Shown here: positions 36,051 through 45,212 of the stretch, in pieces
How the letters are laid out: every line of letters begins with the position of its first letter
Numbering within the stretch: position 1 is the stretch's first letter
Origin: Rheinheimera sp.
GTDB lineage: Bacteria; Pseudomonadota; Gammaproteobacteria; Enterobacterales; Alteromonadaceae
Direction: 5' to 3'
Assembly: GCA_003543135.1 (NCBI GenBank)
Contig: DPJG01000007.1
Location: 1 to 64,000 of the forward strand
Length of the DNA: 64,000 nucleotides
The notes under the pieces: generated by a model
What the model saw: the letters and a program-made list of their open reading frames with translations, nothing else
What the model was told of the DNA's origin: nothing
The model's database searches: none
Translations under genes and position numbers: made by a program

Positions 36051-36690
36051 CGATCGCCTCTCTTAACCTGTCTAATGCCAGCCGGATCCTTGATTTAACC
36101 GTGCCAAGCGGGATGCCGAGTTGTTCCGAAACTTCCTGATGAGACAACTCATCCAGATACACTTTTTCCATCACCAGCCGTTGTGCCGGTGGTAATGCAT
36201 GAAAATGCGGTGCCACTTTTTCTGCCACCAGGTGAACATCCCATTGTTGACTCTGGTTGTCTTCCTGCTCCGGATAATCGCCATCTGCCCATAAATCATC
36301 CGCACTGATATCATCCTTGCGGCTTTGTTTTTTGCGTAACATATCAAAACGCACGTTACGCGCTATGGTAAAAATCCAGGTTGAAGCGCAGCCGCGGCTG
36401 GCATCAAAAAGTGCGGCCTTTTGCCAAACATTGAGCATAGTATCCTGCACCATTTCCATCGCCTGCTGCTCGTTACCAAACATTTTGATGCCAAAGGCAC
36501 GGAGCCTTGGTGCAAAATAACGAAATAGCTCGGCATACGCGCTTTTGTCACGATGTAAGGCGACAATAGCCAGCGCTTCTTCCCACTGACCGGCGGCTAT
36601 GGCCGGTGTCATCTCTTGCGTTGTCATTGGCCTGCTCTGAAGAGAAATTTCAGCACCATAATGACCGCTTCTTTGCTGTGGATCCAACAT
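36034..36690 (-). CDS. ECF sigma factor, RpoE/ECF11 type, partner of ChrR
   Basis: A sigma factor with regions 2 and 4. Region 2 has FRYFAPRLRAFGIKMFG and EMVQDTMLNVWQKAALFDAS, then STWIFTIARNVRFDMLRKK; region 4 is LSHQEVSEQLGIPLGTVKSR followed by IRLALDRLREAI. With the overlapping chrR it forms the stress-responsive pair known to respond to singlet oxygen in photosynthetic bacteria. The start is uncertain: ATG 36690 gives 218 residues, and ATG 36627 (MTTQEM) gives 197 residues, closer to the family length. A palindrome lies just upstream of the longer start. Confidence 0.9.
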   Translation of the reverse strand: MLDPQQRSGHYGAEISLQSRPMTTQEMTPAIAAGQWEEALAIVALHRDKSAYAELFRYFAPRLRAFGIKMFGNEQQAMEMVQDTMLNVWQKAALFDASRGCASTWIFTIARNVRFDMLRKKQSRKDDISADDLWADGDYPEQEDNQSQQWDVHLVAEKVAPHFHALPPAQRLVMEKVYLDELSHQEVSEQLGIPLGTVKSRIRLALDRLREAIDGPRS

Positions 36691-36705
36691 TATCAATCAG
36701 CCTCT

Positions 36706-36719
36706 GTGTGACATCACAC
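36706..36719. promoter_or_regulatory. Palindrome in the sigma-chrR leader
   Basis: GTGTGA-CA-TCACAC is a perfect inverted repeat with a 2-nt centre, 16 bases before the upstream sigma factor start. It resembles a CRP half-site pair, but the spacing is 2 rather than 6. A regulator cannot be named. Confidence 0.35.
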
Positions 36720-36926
36720 CTGAACCTCTGCACTTTGCTGCTGTTCGTGCGGTTAAGGTGCTTTGTTGGGTCTGCTTTTTGGGTTTCGTTTGTTATACGC
36801 CCCTTGCGGCTGATTAGATCTGTATTTAGATTGTTGAAATAAATCGAATGGTAGGTGCGAAATTATCTGGTTTTTAATCGTAAAAAACGAACTTATACTG
36901 GGCTCATCAACTTAAGGAGACTTGTG

Positions 36927-37532
36927 ATGCGTAACATCTTAGTGGTCAATAGTTCTATCAGCGGTGAAAAAGGTCAGTCGAGCCAGCTGATCAATAATTT
37001 TGTATCGGCCTTGCCTGCGACAGCACAGGTGCAGGAACTTGATTTAAACCAGGCTGGCTTAACCCACTTAACCATGCCGGAAATTGCTGCCTGGATGACA
37101 CCAGAGGGCGATCGTACTGCAGAACAGCAGCAACTGGCTGCAGTGTCTGACGGCCTGATTGCGCAGGTAAAAGCGGCAGATGTGATTTTGATTGGTGTGC
37201 CTATGTATAACTTTGGCGTGCCAAGTCAGTTAAAAGCCTGGTTTGACCGCATTGCCCGTGCTGGTGTGACTTTTAAATACACCGACAAAGGCCCTGTGGG
37301 TTTACTGGACGATAAACCAGTGGTGTTTTTCCTGACTCGCGGTGGTCTGTATAAAGATTTACCACAGGATACCCAAACGCCTTATCTGGTGAACTTCTTT
37401 AACTTTATCGGCCTGCGTAACCTGCATTTTATTTTTGCAGAAGGCCTGAATATGGGCGCAGAGCCGGCAGCTGCTGCTCTTGAGGCGGCCCGGGTTGCAA
37501 TAGCTGAGCTTCGCAGCAATCTTGCCGCTTAA
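36927..37532 (+). CDS. azoR: FMN-dependent NADH:quinone oxidoreductase / azoreductase
   Basis: A 201-residue flavodoxin-fold enzyme. Residues 1-20 (RNILVVNSSISGEKGQSSQ) form the FMN phosphate loop; MYNFGVPSQLKAWFDRIARAG is the conserved flavin and substrate segment, and FFLTRGGLY follows. AzoR reduces azo dyes and quinones with NADH and protects against thiol or quinone stress. AAGGAG lies 7 bases before ATG 36927. It is divergent from the sigma-chrR pair. A TATACT (36894-36899) could be its -10, with the short palindrome TTTTTA-ATCG-TAAAAA (36871-36886) over the -35 region. Confidence 0.93.
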   Translation: MRNILVVNSSISGEKGQSSQLINNFVSALPATAQVQELDLNQAGLTHLTMPEIAAWMTPEGDRTAEQQQLAAVSDGLIAQVKAADVILIGVPMYNFGVPSQLKAWFDRIARAGVTFKYTDKGPVGLLDDKPVVFFLTRGGLYKDLPQDTQTPYLVNFFNFIGLRNLHFIFAEGLNMGAEPAAAALEAARVAIAELRSNLAA

Positions 37533-37584
37533 TCCAAGGCCGGAAAAGTTTAACGGCTACAGTATTTTCCCCTTTTAATCCTGC

Positions 37585-37640
37585 AGGTCGGAACCCGACC
37601 TTTCTGCCATCGGTACTGTGTTTGCAGTACCGTTTTTTTT
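37585..37640 (+). terminator. Double hairpin terminator after azoR
   Basis: A first hairpin pairs AGGTCGG with CCGACCT (37585-37601). The second pairs CGGTACTG (37611-37618) with CAGTACCG (37625-37632) and is followed by eight T residues, so it is the actual terminator. Confidence 0.88.
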
Positions 37641-37800
37641 GTTGTGTAACTGCTGCGCTGATGGTCTGCTTCACGCGTTTTCGCTTTTTGCGGTTAACCG
37701 TCCTGTCCACTGTTCGCTTAGCCGCAGAAGGTTGAATTCGGCAAACTTCCTTTGTATAAGTGAAGCTCCCTACAATCATCAAAAAGCAGCATTTATATCC

Positions 37801-40263
37801 ATGAAGCCATTTGCCAAAACTGCGCTGACTCTTGCGCTCAGCTCTTTATTAACTTTCAGCAGCGGCCCTTTGTTTGCCGCAGAACCTCAGACTTATCAGA
37901 CAAAAACTGTGCAGCTGCCATCACAGCAGGGCACTACACTGATGACGATGGAGCAGGCGATGGCGCATCCGGACTGGATTGGCCGCCAGCCTGAAGCTGC
38001 TTATTGGTCTGCTGACAGCAAAACTGTGTATTTTGAGCGTAAACAGGCAGGTTCAGAGCTGCGTGATATGTATGCCACAGCGCTGGATGGTAGTGACAAT
38101 GGCGCAGCTGTGTCCCTGAAAGATTTAGACAATATTGGTGCTGCCGATCAGCGTTTTTCTGCCGATGGCCAGTTTGTCGCCTGGACTTTTGAAGATCAGG
38201 TGTTTGTTAAAGCATTAACATCAGGCAAAGTAACGCAGCTGACCCGCAACAGTGAAAAACAGCAAGACTTACAGTTTTTAACCGACGGCCGTTTAAGCTG
38301 GCGTCAGGGCTGGAATTTCCTCGCCGTGAATTTGCAAACCGGTGAGCTGCAGCAACTGGCCAGCCTCACAACCGAAGATGCGCCAAAGGCGCCACAAATT
38401 CCCGACAGTTATCTGGCGCGAGAGCAACATAAGCTGATTGCTTTTATTGCACTTGAGCATAAAAACGCCAAAGACGCCCATCAGTACCAACAGCAGTTGC
38501 AGGCACAAAGTGATGTATTGGCACCGGCGCCATTTTATTTGGGTAAAGATCAGCAGATAGCTTCTGCCATCATGTCGCCCAAAGGCGATAAAATTCTGCT
38601 GGCGCTGGAAGCTGCCACAAAACGCAGCAGCAGCGACATTATGCCGAACTACATTACCGCCGATGGCAATATCGCTGCGCAGCCGGTTCGGGCGCGGGTG
38701 CATGACCAAAAACCAGAACCACAAAAGCTGGTGTTGCTGGATTTAACCAATGCCAGCCAAACTGAGCTCGGTTATGACAGCCTGCCAGGTTTTGATGAAG
38801 ATGTGCTGGCCAGCGTCAAAGCAGAAAACGCCAAACGTGAAGGCAAAACCTATCAGTCGAAAAAAGCACCACGCGCTATTACGCTGTTAAACGACTGGAG
38901 TTGGGACCAATCCGCCATTCGCTGGCATGCCGACGGCAGTCAGGTGGCTGTGATGCTCAAAGCCTGGGATAACAAAGATCGCTGGCTGGCAACAGTTGAT
39001 TTTAAAGAGAAAAAACTGGTGAATCAGCACAGGTTGCATGATGACGCCTGGATCAACTACGACTTTAATAACTTTGGCTGGTTGCCGGCGGATCAGGGGT
39101 TGTATTTCCTTTCGGAAGAAAGTGGTTATTCACATCTGTATACCAAGGCCCTGAACGGCAAAGCAAAAAAACTGACAGCTGGCACCTTTGAAGTGAGTCA
39201 GCCGGTGCTGAATAAAGCCGGTGATGCTATTTATTTTCGTGCCAACGTAAATCATCCGGGCATTTATAACCTCTATAAATTTGACCTGAAAAACGCCAAA
39301 CAAAGCCAGCTGACCCAGCTGCAGGGCAATCTGACTTTTGAGTTATCACCGGATGAGCAAAAAATTCTGCTGCGTTATTCCACCTCAGTGCTGCCGGAAG
39401 AGCTCTACGTGATGGACAACAAAGCGGGCAGTACTTTAAAACGTCTGACCTTTACGGTGTCGCCGCAATTTAGCCAGATGAAATTACAGGCGCCGCAAGT
39501 GGTGGCTGTACCGTCCAGCCATGGTGAACAACCTGTGTTTGCCAAACTGTATTTACCCAAAGATTATCAGCAAGGTGAAAAACGCCGTGCTGTCATTTTT
39601 AACCACGGTGCCGGTTATCTGCAAAACAGCGATTTGGGCTGGTCAAACTATTTCCGCGAGTTTTTCTTTCATAACATTCTGATTGAGCAGGGTTATGTGG
39701 TGCTGGATATGGATTACCGGGCATCAAAAGGTTATGGCCGCGACTGGCGCACTGCGATTTACCGTCAGATGGGCACGCCTGAAACTCAGGATTTAGTCGA
39801 TGGTGTGAAATATCTGGTGGCCAATTTTAATGTGGATGAAAAACGTATTGGCACTTACGGTGGCTCTTACGGTGGATTTATGACCTTTATGGCAATGTTT
39901 AAAGAGCCGGATCTGTTTAAAGCAGGTTCCGCGCTGCGTCCTGTCGCGGACTGGGCTTATTACAATCATCCTTATACGTCCAATATTCTGAATACACCGG
40001 ATGTAGACCCTATTGCCTATGAGCGCAGTTCGCCGATTTATTTTACCCAGGGCCTGAAAAACCAGCTGCTCATTAATGCCCCTATGGTTGATGACAATGT
40101 GTTTTTCCAGGACGTAGTGCGCATCGTACAACGGTTAATTGAACAGGAAAAACAAACCTTTGAAACGGCCATTTTCCCGGTGGAGCCGCATGGTTTCCGT
40201 CAGCCAAGCAGCTGGCTGGATGAATATCGCCGTATTTATAAACTGTTTGAACGAGAGCTCTAA
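37801..40263 (+). CDS. Exported S9-family serine peptidase (dipeptidyl/prolyl-oligopeptidase type)
   Basis: An 820-residue protein with a signal peptide (MKPFAKTALTLALSSLLTFS then SGPLFA-AEP). A beta-propeller region (about 60-560) precedes an alpha/beta-hydrolase domain. The catalytic serine is S689 in GTYGGSYGGF; the aspartate is likely in NAPMVDDNVF and the histidine in VEPHGFRQP. The family cleaves dipeptides or acyl-amino acids from peptides in the periplasm. The frame extends upstream, but ATG 37801 begins the signal peptide. A second, shorter S9 peptidase lies at 57526. It has its own terminator. Confidence 0.9.
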   Translation: MKPFAKTALTLALSSLLTFSSGPLFAAEPQTYQTKTVQLPSQQGTTLMTMEQAMAHPDWIGRQPEAAYWSADSKTVYFERKQAGSELRDMYATALDGSDNGAAVSLKDLDNIGAADQRFSADGQFVAWTFEDQVFVKALTSGKVTQLTRNSEKQQDLQFLTDGRLSWRQGWNFLAVNLQTGELQQLASLTTEDAPKAPQIPDSYLAREQHKLIAFIALEHKNAKDAHQYQQQLQAQSDVLAPAPFYLGKDQQIASAIMSPKGDKILLALEAATKRSSSDIMPNYITADGNIAAQPVRARVHDQKPEPQKLVLLDLTNASQTELGYDSLPGFDEDVLASVKAENAKREGKTYQSKKAPRAITLLNDWSWDQSAIRWHADGSQVAVMLKAWDNKDRWLATVDFKEKKLVNQHRLHDDAWINYDFNNFGWLPADQGLYFLSEESGYSHLYTKALNGKAKKLTAGTFEVSQPVLNKAGDAIYFRANVNHPGIYNLYKFDLKNAKQSQLTQLQGNLTFELSPDEQKILLRYSTSVLPEELYVMDNKAGSTLKRLTFTVSPQFSQMKLQAPQVVAVPSSHGEQPVFAKLYLPKDYQQGEKRRAVIFNHGAGYLQNSDLGWSNYFREFFFHNILIEQGYVVLDMDYRASKGYGRDWRTAIYRQMGTPETQDLVDGVKYLVANFNVDEKRIGTYGGSYGGFMTFMAMFKEPDLFKAGSALRPVADWAYYNHPYTSNILNTPDVDPIAYERSSPIYFTQGLKNQLLINAPMVDDNVFFQDVVRIVQRLIEQEKQTFETAIFPVEPHGFRQPSSWLDEYRRIYKLFEREL

Positions 40264-40297
40264 GTTATTGAGCTAACAGTTGTTCAGACAACAGATG

Positions 40298-40329
40298 AAA
40301 AAAAGCGCAGTAACGACTGCGCTTTTTTT
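40298..40329. terminator. Bidirectional terminator between the S9 peptidase and RluA-like gene
   Basis: A 14-bp stem (40298-40311 with 40316-40329) with an AACG loop has A7 and T7 tracts beside the GCGCAGT core. Confidence 0.93.
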
Positions 40330-40364
40330 ATTGATGACATCAGGCACTGGCAACTGCGGCAGCT

Positions 40365-41105
40365 TTAAAAAACCGGGCGGGGCGGCAGCTGGATATCAGC
40401 CAACAGCCCAAAAGCAGCTGCATCCGGCTGGCAGCTAAATTTCAGCGGCTCACCTGAATAAGGCTGGTGAATTTCAAGTTCCATCGCATGCAACAGTAAA
40501 CGGCTGGCTGCTGCCTGCGCTGCCGTGGGGGCGTATAAAGCATCACCCAGAATTGCGTGCCCAAGCTGTTGCAGGTGGACCCTCAGTTGATGGGCGCGGC
40601 CAGTCACTGGAAAAAGTGCCAGTAGCGCATTGTGTTCTGTTATCGCCTTGCCGTTTTCTCCTGGTTCAGGCAGCAGCTGATAATAGGTGAGCGCTGCTTT
40701 ACCGCTGTCAAAACACACTTTATTGCGGGGGGGCGCAGTTAAATCGGCAATCAGTGGAAGATCAATCAGGCCACTGGTTTGCTCAGGCGTGCCGTACACT
40801 CTGGCGACATAGGTTTTTTTCACAGTACGGTTGGCAAATTGTTGTTTTAGCGCCACTTCTGCTTTTTTGCGCAGTGCAAAAACCACCAGGCCTGAGGTGG
40901 CCATATCCAGCCGGTGTACTAATAAAGCGGTAGGGTAAAGCGCCTGTACCCGGTTTAATAAACAGTCCTCTAAATGCGCGCCTTTGCCCGGGTTGGTCAA
41001 AATACCGCTGGGTTTATTTACGACCAACACATCTTTGTCCTGATAGATAACTTCGGGCGCGCCTGGCGGCGGCTGATAAATAAATGCTGTGCTTTGTGTA
41101 TTCAT
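40365..41105 (-). CDS. RluA-family pseudouridine synthase
   Basis: A 246-residue enzyme that isomerises uridine in RNA. The catalytic aspartate is in LLVHRLDMATSGLVVFAL (HRLDxxTSG); VNKPSGILTNPG and GRAHQLRVHLQQLGHAILGD are the other family motifs. There is no S4 domain. The frame extends to 41273, but ATG 41105 matches the usual start of the fold. The RNA target is unclear. It is head-to-head with a second RluA-family gene, 133 bases between starts, so they probably arose by duplication or are co-regulated. Confidence 0.87.
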   Translation of the reverse strand: MNTQSTAFIYQPPPGAPEVIYQDKDVLVVNKPSGILTNPGKGAHLEDCLLNRVQALYPTALLVHRLDMATSGLVVFALRKKAEVALKQQFANRTVKKTYVARVYGTPEQTSGLIDLPLIADLTAPPRNKVCFDSGKAALTYYQLLPEPGENGKAITEHNALLALFPVTGRAHQLRVHLQQLGHAILGDALYAPTAAQAAASRLLLHAMELEIHQPYSGEPLKFSCQPDAAAFGLLADIQLPPRPVF

Positions 41106-41238
41106 GCCGGATGTAGTTTTCTTCTTTGTTGCCGCTGGCGGCTGGAACCGGGGAGGAAGCTGCGAGGGCATTAAGCTAGGCGTTAGCCTGTGGCTCTGGC
41201 ATAATGCGCGCCTGCTTTTTACTGCCGGTGTAATTGTT

Positions 41239-41913
41239 ATGGCTGATGATATCTCTGAACTTGCTATTCTCAAAGCGACCGAACAGCCCTGGCAATTGTT
41301 GTATCAGGACGAACAACTATTGGTGGTGAATAAACCGGCTAGGTTGTTAACAGTGCCTGGCCGGCATCCGGACAATTCTGATTGTCTGATAAGCCGGGTA
41401 CAACGGGAATTTCCGCAGGCGCAAGTGGTGCACCGCCTGGACTACGACACCTCTGGTTTAGTGATTTTACCGCTGACAAAAGCGGCGCTGTCAGATATCA
41501 GCAAGCAGTTTCAGGCGCGTACTGTACACAAAGATTATCAGGCACTGGTCAGCGGAATGGTAAATCCAGTTGAAGGCAGTATCAACTTACCTATTGCTGC
41601 CGATCCTGAGCGGCGGCCTTTATATAAAATTTGCCAGCAAAGTGGCAAAGCGTCATTAACCCATTACCGCACTTTGAGTTTTGATCAAGGCCTGCAACAG
41701 AGCAGGTTGTTGTTAAGTCCGGTGACAGGACGATCGCATCAGCTGAGGCTGCATTTATCAGCCATTGGTCATGCCATTTTGGGCGACAGTCTTTATGCCC
41801 CGAAAGAGGTGGCCGCAAAAGCAGAGAGATTGTGTTTACATGCGGCCTTTATTGAGTTCAATCATCCGGTAACGGGCGAGCGCATGCAATTCAGCGCTGC
41901 CCCGGAGTTTTAA
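41239..41913 (+). CDS. rluA: RluA-type pseudouridine synthase (23S rRNA/tRNA)
   Basis: A 224-residue enzyme with VVNKPARLLTVPGRHPDNSD, the catalytic VVHRLDYDTSGLVILPL and GRSHQLRLHLSAIGHAILGD. Length and the PGRHPDNSDCLISRVQREFP segment match E. coli RluA, which modifies 23S rRNA U746 and tRNA position 32. ATG 41239 is the family start. It is divergent from the other RluA-family gene and convergent with the rhombosortase gene 10 bases beyond. Confidence 0.88.
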   Translation: MADDISELAILKATEQPWQLLYQDEQLLVVNKPARLLTVPGRHPDNSDCLISRVQREFPQAQVVHRLDYDTSGLVILPLTKAALSDISKQFQARTVHKDYQALVSGMVNPVEGSINLPIAADPERRPLYKICQQSGKASLTHYRTLSFDQGLQQSRLLLSPVTGRSHQLRLHLSAIGHAILGDSLYAPKEVAAKAERLCLHAAFIEFNHPVTGERMQFSAAPEF

Positions 41914-41923
41914 CAAATCGCCT

Positions 41924-42550
41924 TTATTCAGCGCTATGTTTGTTGGAAGCTGTGGTCATTGTTGCTGAGGTCAGCGCCACAGTGCGGCGAAATAACATAC
42001 AGACATACAACAATAAACCAACGATAGCACCAAATAAATGGGCATCTGTTGCTACGTCCGCGCCTATCAGCGTGACCACTTCGGTACTGGCACCCTGCCA
42101 TTGTTCCCAGAACACTTTGCCAAATACCGCCAGCAGAATAAGCCAACCGCTGCTCCACTGGCGCTCTATATCAATACAGCAGCCGCACACCAACAGCGCG
42201 TGTAACCAGCCGGATAAACCCACATAAAAGCTAATGTCGGGGCTCCAGCACAATAAAGCTAATCCTATCAATAAGTTGCCAAGAAACAGATTCAACACAA
42301 AACGGCGATTGCTGTAATAAATACCATGTAACAACATGATCAGCACAAAACCGCCCAGATTCATCAGCAGGTGCCAGTTGTTGGTATGAAACAGGTGGGC
42401 TGTCACCAGACGCCACCATTGTCCTTCATAAATAGCGGTGCGGTTAAACTCGAACAGCGGCTGTAGCTGTTCCTGAAACAGATGTAACAGGATCAGTGTA
42501 AAAAACAACAGAACTGCCATCAAATGGCTACGTAAAAAACTCAAAAACAT
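41924..42550 (-). CDS. Rhombosortase (rhomboid-family intramembrane serine protease)
   Basis: A 208-residue membrane protein of about six helices. The active-site serine is in VGLSGWLHALL, the GLSG motif with the WLH spacing typical of rhombosortases, and the catalytic histidine in DAHLFGAIVGL. An early segment, WWRLVTAHLFHTNNWHLLMN, is the rhomboid HxxxN region. Rhombosortases process proteins with a C-terminal GlyGly-CTERM tag for cell-surface attachment. No protein in this window carries such a tag, so the substrates must be elsewhere. ATG 42550 is preferred over TTG 42553. Confidence 0.85.
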   Translation of the reverse strand: MFLSFLRSHLMAVLLFFTLILLHLFQEQLQPLFEFNRTAIYEGQWWRLVTAHLFHTNNWHLLMNLGGFVLIMLLHGIYYSNRRFVLNLFLGNLLIGLALLCWSPDISFYVGLSGWLHALLVCGCCIDIERQWSSGWLILLAVFGKVFWEQWQGASTEVVTLIGADVATDAHLFGAIVGLLLYVCMLFRRTVALTSATMTTASNKHSAE

Positions 42551-42703
42551 CAAATTTGGATCTCAGGTGATAATTCAATGAAAAAGGAATAACAACAAAG
42601 TGTTTCAATAAGTGCGCTATCTTATCTTATTTTTAGCCGGCATTGATCTGTTTGCGGCAGATAAGTTAAGGTTGCCGCGATTCGAAGTTATTTTGGAAAC
42701 ACC

Positions 42704-44452
42704 ATGAAGTTTAAGCCAAACCTGCGTTTTGTGCCTGTGATCCTGAGTTTGTATTGTCTGAGCTGGCAAGCTTTTGCCACAGCAGCCGATGTTGATCCGG
42801 AAGCTGCTACCGGCGTGGCCAAAAAGCTGCGGGTTGATGGTAAATCGGCGATGGTCGTATCGGCGAATCCGCTGGCCTCTGCTGCCGGAGCCAAAATGCT
42901 GGACGCAGGTGGCTCTGCCACAGATGCTGCTATTGCCATGCAGTTGATGCTGGGATTGGTTGAACCACAAAGCTCAGGCATAGGTGGTGGTTTATTTATG
43001 CTGCATTATGCCGGCAAAACACAGCAGATGCAGACCATTGATGGTCGTGAGACTGCGCCAAAGACGGCACATCCGGACTGGTTTGTGGAACACAATAAAG
43101 TGATGGATTGGCGCCGTGCTTATGTCGGCGGTAAGTCAGTGGGCAGCCCCGGGGTGATCCGTGCGCTTTATCAGGCCCATCAACAATGGGGCAAACTACC
43201 CTGGGCTACTTTATTTGAGCCAGCCATTCAAACGGCGGAGCAGGGTTTTGTGGTGTCGCCACGCCTTGCGATGTTGCTGGATATTTATCAGGACGGCGGT
43301 TTATCCCATTTTTCCGCCAGCAAAACTTATTTTTATCCGGATGGCAAAGCCCTGCAGGCCGGGCATTTACTGAAAAATCAGCCTTATGCCGATATTCTGC
43401 GTAAAATCGCCAAAGAAGGGGACGCTGCGTTTTATCAGGGCGACAATGCCAAAGCGCTGGTTGCAGCTGTGAACAGTGCGCCGGTCAATCCCGGCAAGCT
43501 GAGTCTCGATGATCTAAGCGGTTATCAGGCGCTTGCACGCGAGCCTTTGTGCCGCAGTTACCGGCAGTACAAAGTCTGTGGTATGGCACCACCAAGCTCG
43601 GGCAGCCTGGCTGTGTTGCAAATTCTCGGCATGCTGGAACAATTTGATATGGCGGCACTGAAGCCTAACTCAGTGCAGGCGCTGCATTTATTTGCTCAGG
43701 CCAGCCGGCTGGCTTTTGCTGACCGTGAGCGTTTTCTTGCTGATCCGGCTTTTAGCAAAGTTCCGGTACAAGGTTTATTGGCAGCCGATTATTTACGCAA
43801 ACGCGCCGCACAAATTAATGTCAAACGCGATGCCGCTGTGGTTGAAGCAGGTGAGCCCAAAGGTGCAGAGCCGTTACAAAGCAGTAAAGCGGTGGAATTT
43901 GACAACACCAGCCATTTATCTGTGGTGGATAAAGACGGTAATGCGGTCAGTATGACGACCAGCATTGAAAATGCCTTTGGTTCCGGCATTCTGGTCAATG
44001 GTTACCTGTTGAATAACCAACTAACCGATTTTTCGCTTGATGCCCGCAAAGATGGCGTTTGGGTGGCAAATCGGGTGGAAGCTGGTAAAAGACCGCGCTC
44101 TTCGATGGCACCTATGATGGTGTTTAACGCAAAGGGGGAACTGCTGATGCTGGCTGGGTCACCGGGCGGTAGCCGTATTATTGATTACGTGGCTCAGGCG
44201 CTGGTGGCGATGATTGACTGGCAGCTGGACCCACAGCAGGCAGCCGATTTGGCCAAAGTAACCCACCGTAATGATTTTCTGGCGCTGGAGCAGGGCACCG
44301 AACTTGAGCATTTGCTGCCGGCGCTGCGTGAGTTAGGCTACCAGCCAAAACTAGTGGAACTGAACAGCGGTTTGCACTTAATTAAAAAATCAGCAGATGG
44401 CTGGCAGGGCGGCGCCGATCCACGCCGTGAAGGCCAGGCCATTGCGAAGTAA
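42704..44452 (+). CDS. ggt: Gamma-glutamyltransferase
   Basis: A 582-residue periplasmic enzyme with a signal peptide ending near residue 26 (SWQAFATAA). It hydrolyses or transfers the gamma-glutamyl group of glutathione. The autoprocessing nucleophile is T402 in DNTSHLSVVDKDGNAVSMTT. Upstream GIGGGLFMLHY and later RPRSSMAPMMVF and GSPGGSRIIDYVAQAL are family motifs. GGAAAC precedes the ATG. An enoyl-CoA hydratase gene follows after 12 bases, probably in the same transcript. Confidence 0.94.
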   Translation: MKFKPNLRFVPVILSLYCLSWQAFATAADVDPEAATGVAKKLRVDGKSAMVVSANPLASAAGAKMLDAGGSATDAAIAMQLMLGLVEPQSSGIGGGLFMLHYAGKTQQMQTIDGRETAPKTAHPDWFVEHNKVMDWRRAYVGGKSVGSPGVIRALYQAHQQWGKLPWATLFEPAIQTAEQGFVVSPRLAMLLDIYQDGGLSHFSASKTYFYPDGKALQAGHLLKNQPYADILRKIAKEGDAAFYQGDNAKALVAAVNSAPVNPGKLSLDDLSGYQALAREPLCRSYRQYKVCGMAPPSSGSLAVLQILGMLEQFDMAALKPNSVQALHLFAQASRLAFADRERFLADPAFSKVPVQGLLAADYLRKRAAQINVKRDAAVVEAGEPKGAEPLQSSKAVEFDNTSHLSVVDKDGNAVSMTTSIENAFGSGILVNGYLLNNQLTDFSLDARKDGVWVANRVEAGKRPRSSMAPMMVFNAKGELLMLAGSPGGSRIIDYVAQALVAMIDWQLDPQQAADLAKVTHRNDFLALEQGTELEHLLPALRELGYQPKLVELNSGLHLIKKSADGWQGGADPRREGQAIAK

Positions 44453-44464
44453 CAGGACATAAGC

Positions 44465-45211
44465 ATGACAATTCTTCAAAGCACCCAGCACGGGGTGCTG
44501 ACACTGACGTTACAGCGACCAGAGAAAAAAAACGCCTTATCAAGTGTGATGTATCAGGCGCTGACTGCGGCTGTACAACAGGCAGAGCAGGACCCGGATG
44601 TTCGTGTGGTGGTGCTCAGAGGCCAGCCGGACTGCTTTTGTTCAGGCAATGATCTGGCCGATTTTGTGGCCGCCGGTGCGCTTAATGCGGAACATCCAAC
44701 AGTGATGTTTTTACATGCACTGAGCCATTTTCAAAAACCTGTTATCGCAGCAGTGTCCGGTCTTGCCATTGGCATCGGCACCACGGCGCTTCTGCACTGT
44801 GATTTGGTCTATGCCGCACCAGGCTGTCGTTTCCAATTGCCTTTTACTGCGCTTGGGTTATGCCCGGAAGCGGCGTCCAGTTTATTGTTGCCAAAACTGG
44901 TGGGTTATCAGAAAGCAGCACAATATTTATTACTGGGTGAAGCATTTGATACCAACGAAGCCCATCGCATGGGACTGGTCAACGACGTAGTTTCGGTTGA
45001 CGAGCTTTTTGCCTATGCAGAACAAAAAGCACAAAAACTGGCGGCTTTGCCCTCAGAGGCTGTGATGCAGTCGAAAAAGCTGTTGCGTGCGCCACAACAA
45101 CAGCTGGTGCAGCAGGTGTTACATCAGGAACTGGCAGTGTTTGAGCACTTGCTGCACACAGATGCCTGTCAGCAAGCGCTCAGCCAGTTTTTTGCGCGTA
45201 ATAAGGGTTAG
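44465..45211 (+). CDS. Enoyl-CoA hydratase/isomerase family protein
   Basis: A 248-residue crotonase-fold protein. LQRPEKKNALSSVMYQAL and SGNDLADFVA begin the fold; AAVSGLAIGIGTTALLHCDL is the oxyanion-hole segment, and FTALGLCPEAASSLLLPKLV carries one candidate catalytic glutamate, the usual arrangement of isomerase-type members. A hydratase or a delta3-delta2-enoyl-CoA isomerase is possible. AGGA precedes the ATG. It follows ggt closely and is convergent with a lipoprotein gene, with a single base between the two stop codons. Confidence 0.88.
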   Translation: MTILQSTQHGVLTLTLQRPEKKNALSSVMYQALTAAVQQAEQDPDVRVVVLRGQPDCFCSGNDLADFVAAGALNAEHPTVMFLHALSHFQKPVIAAVSGLAIGIGTTALLHCDLVYAAPGCRFQLPFTALGLCPEAASSLLLPKLVGYQKAAQYLLLGEAFDTNEAHRMGLVNDVVSVDELFAYAEQKAQKLAALPSEAVMQSKKLLRAPQQQLVQQVLHQELAVFEHLLHTDACQQALSQFFARNKG

Positions 45212-45212
45212 G

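Noticed and set aside
36706..36719. CRP binding site
   Set aside because: The TGTGA and TCACA halves are separated by 2 rather than 6 bases, so it does not fit CRP.
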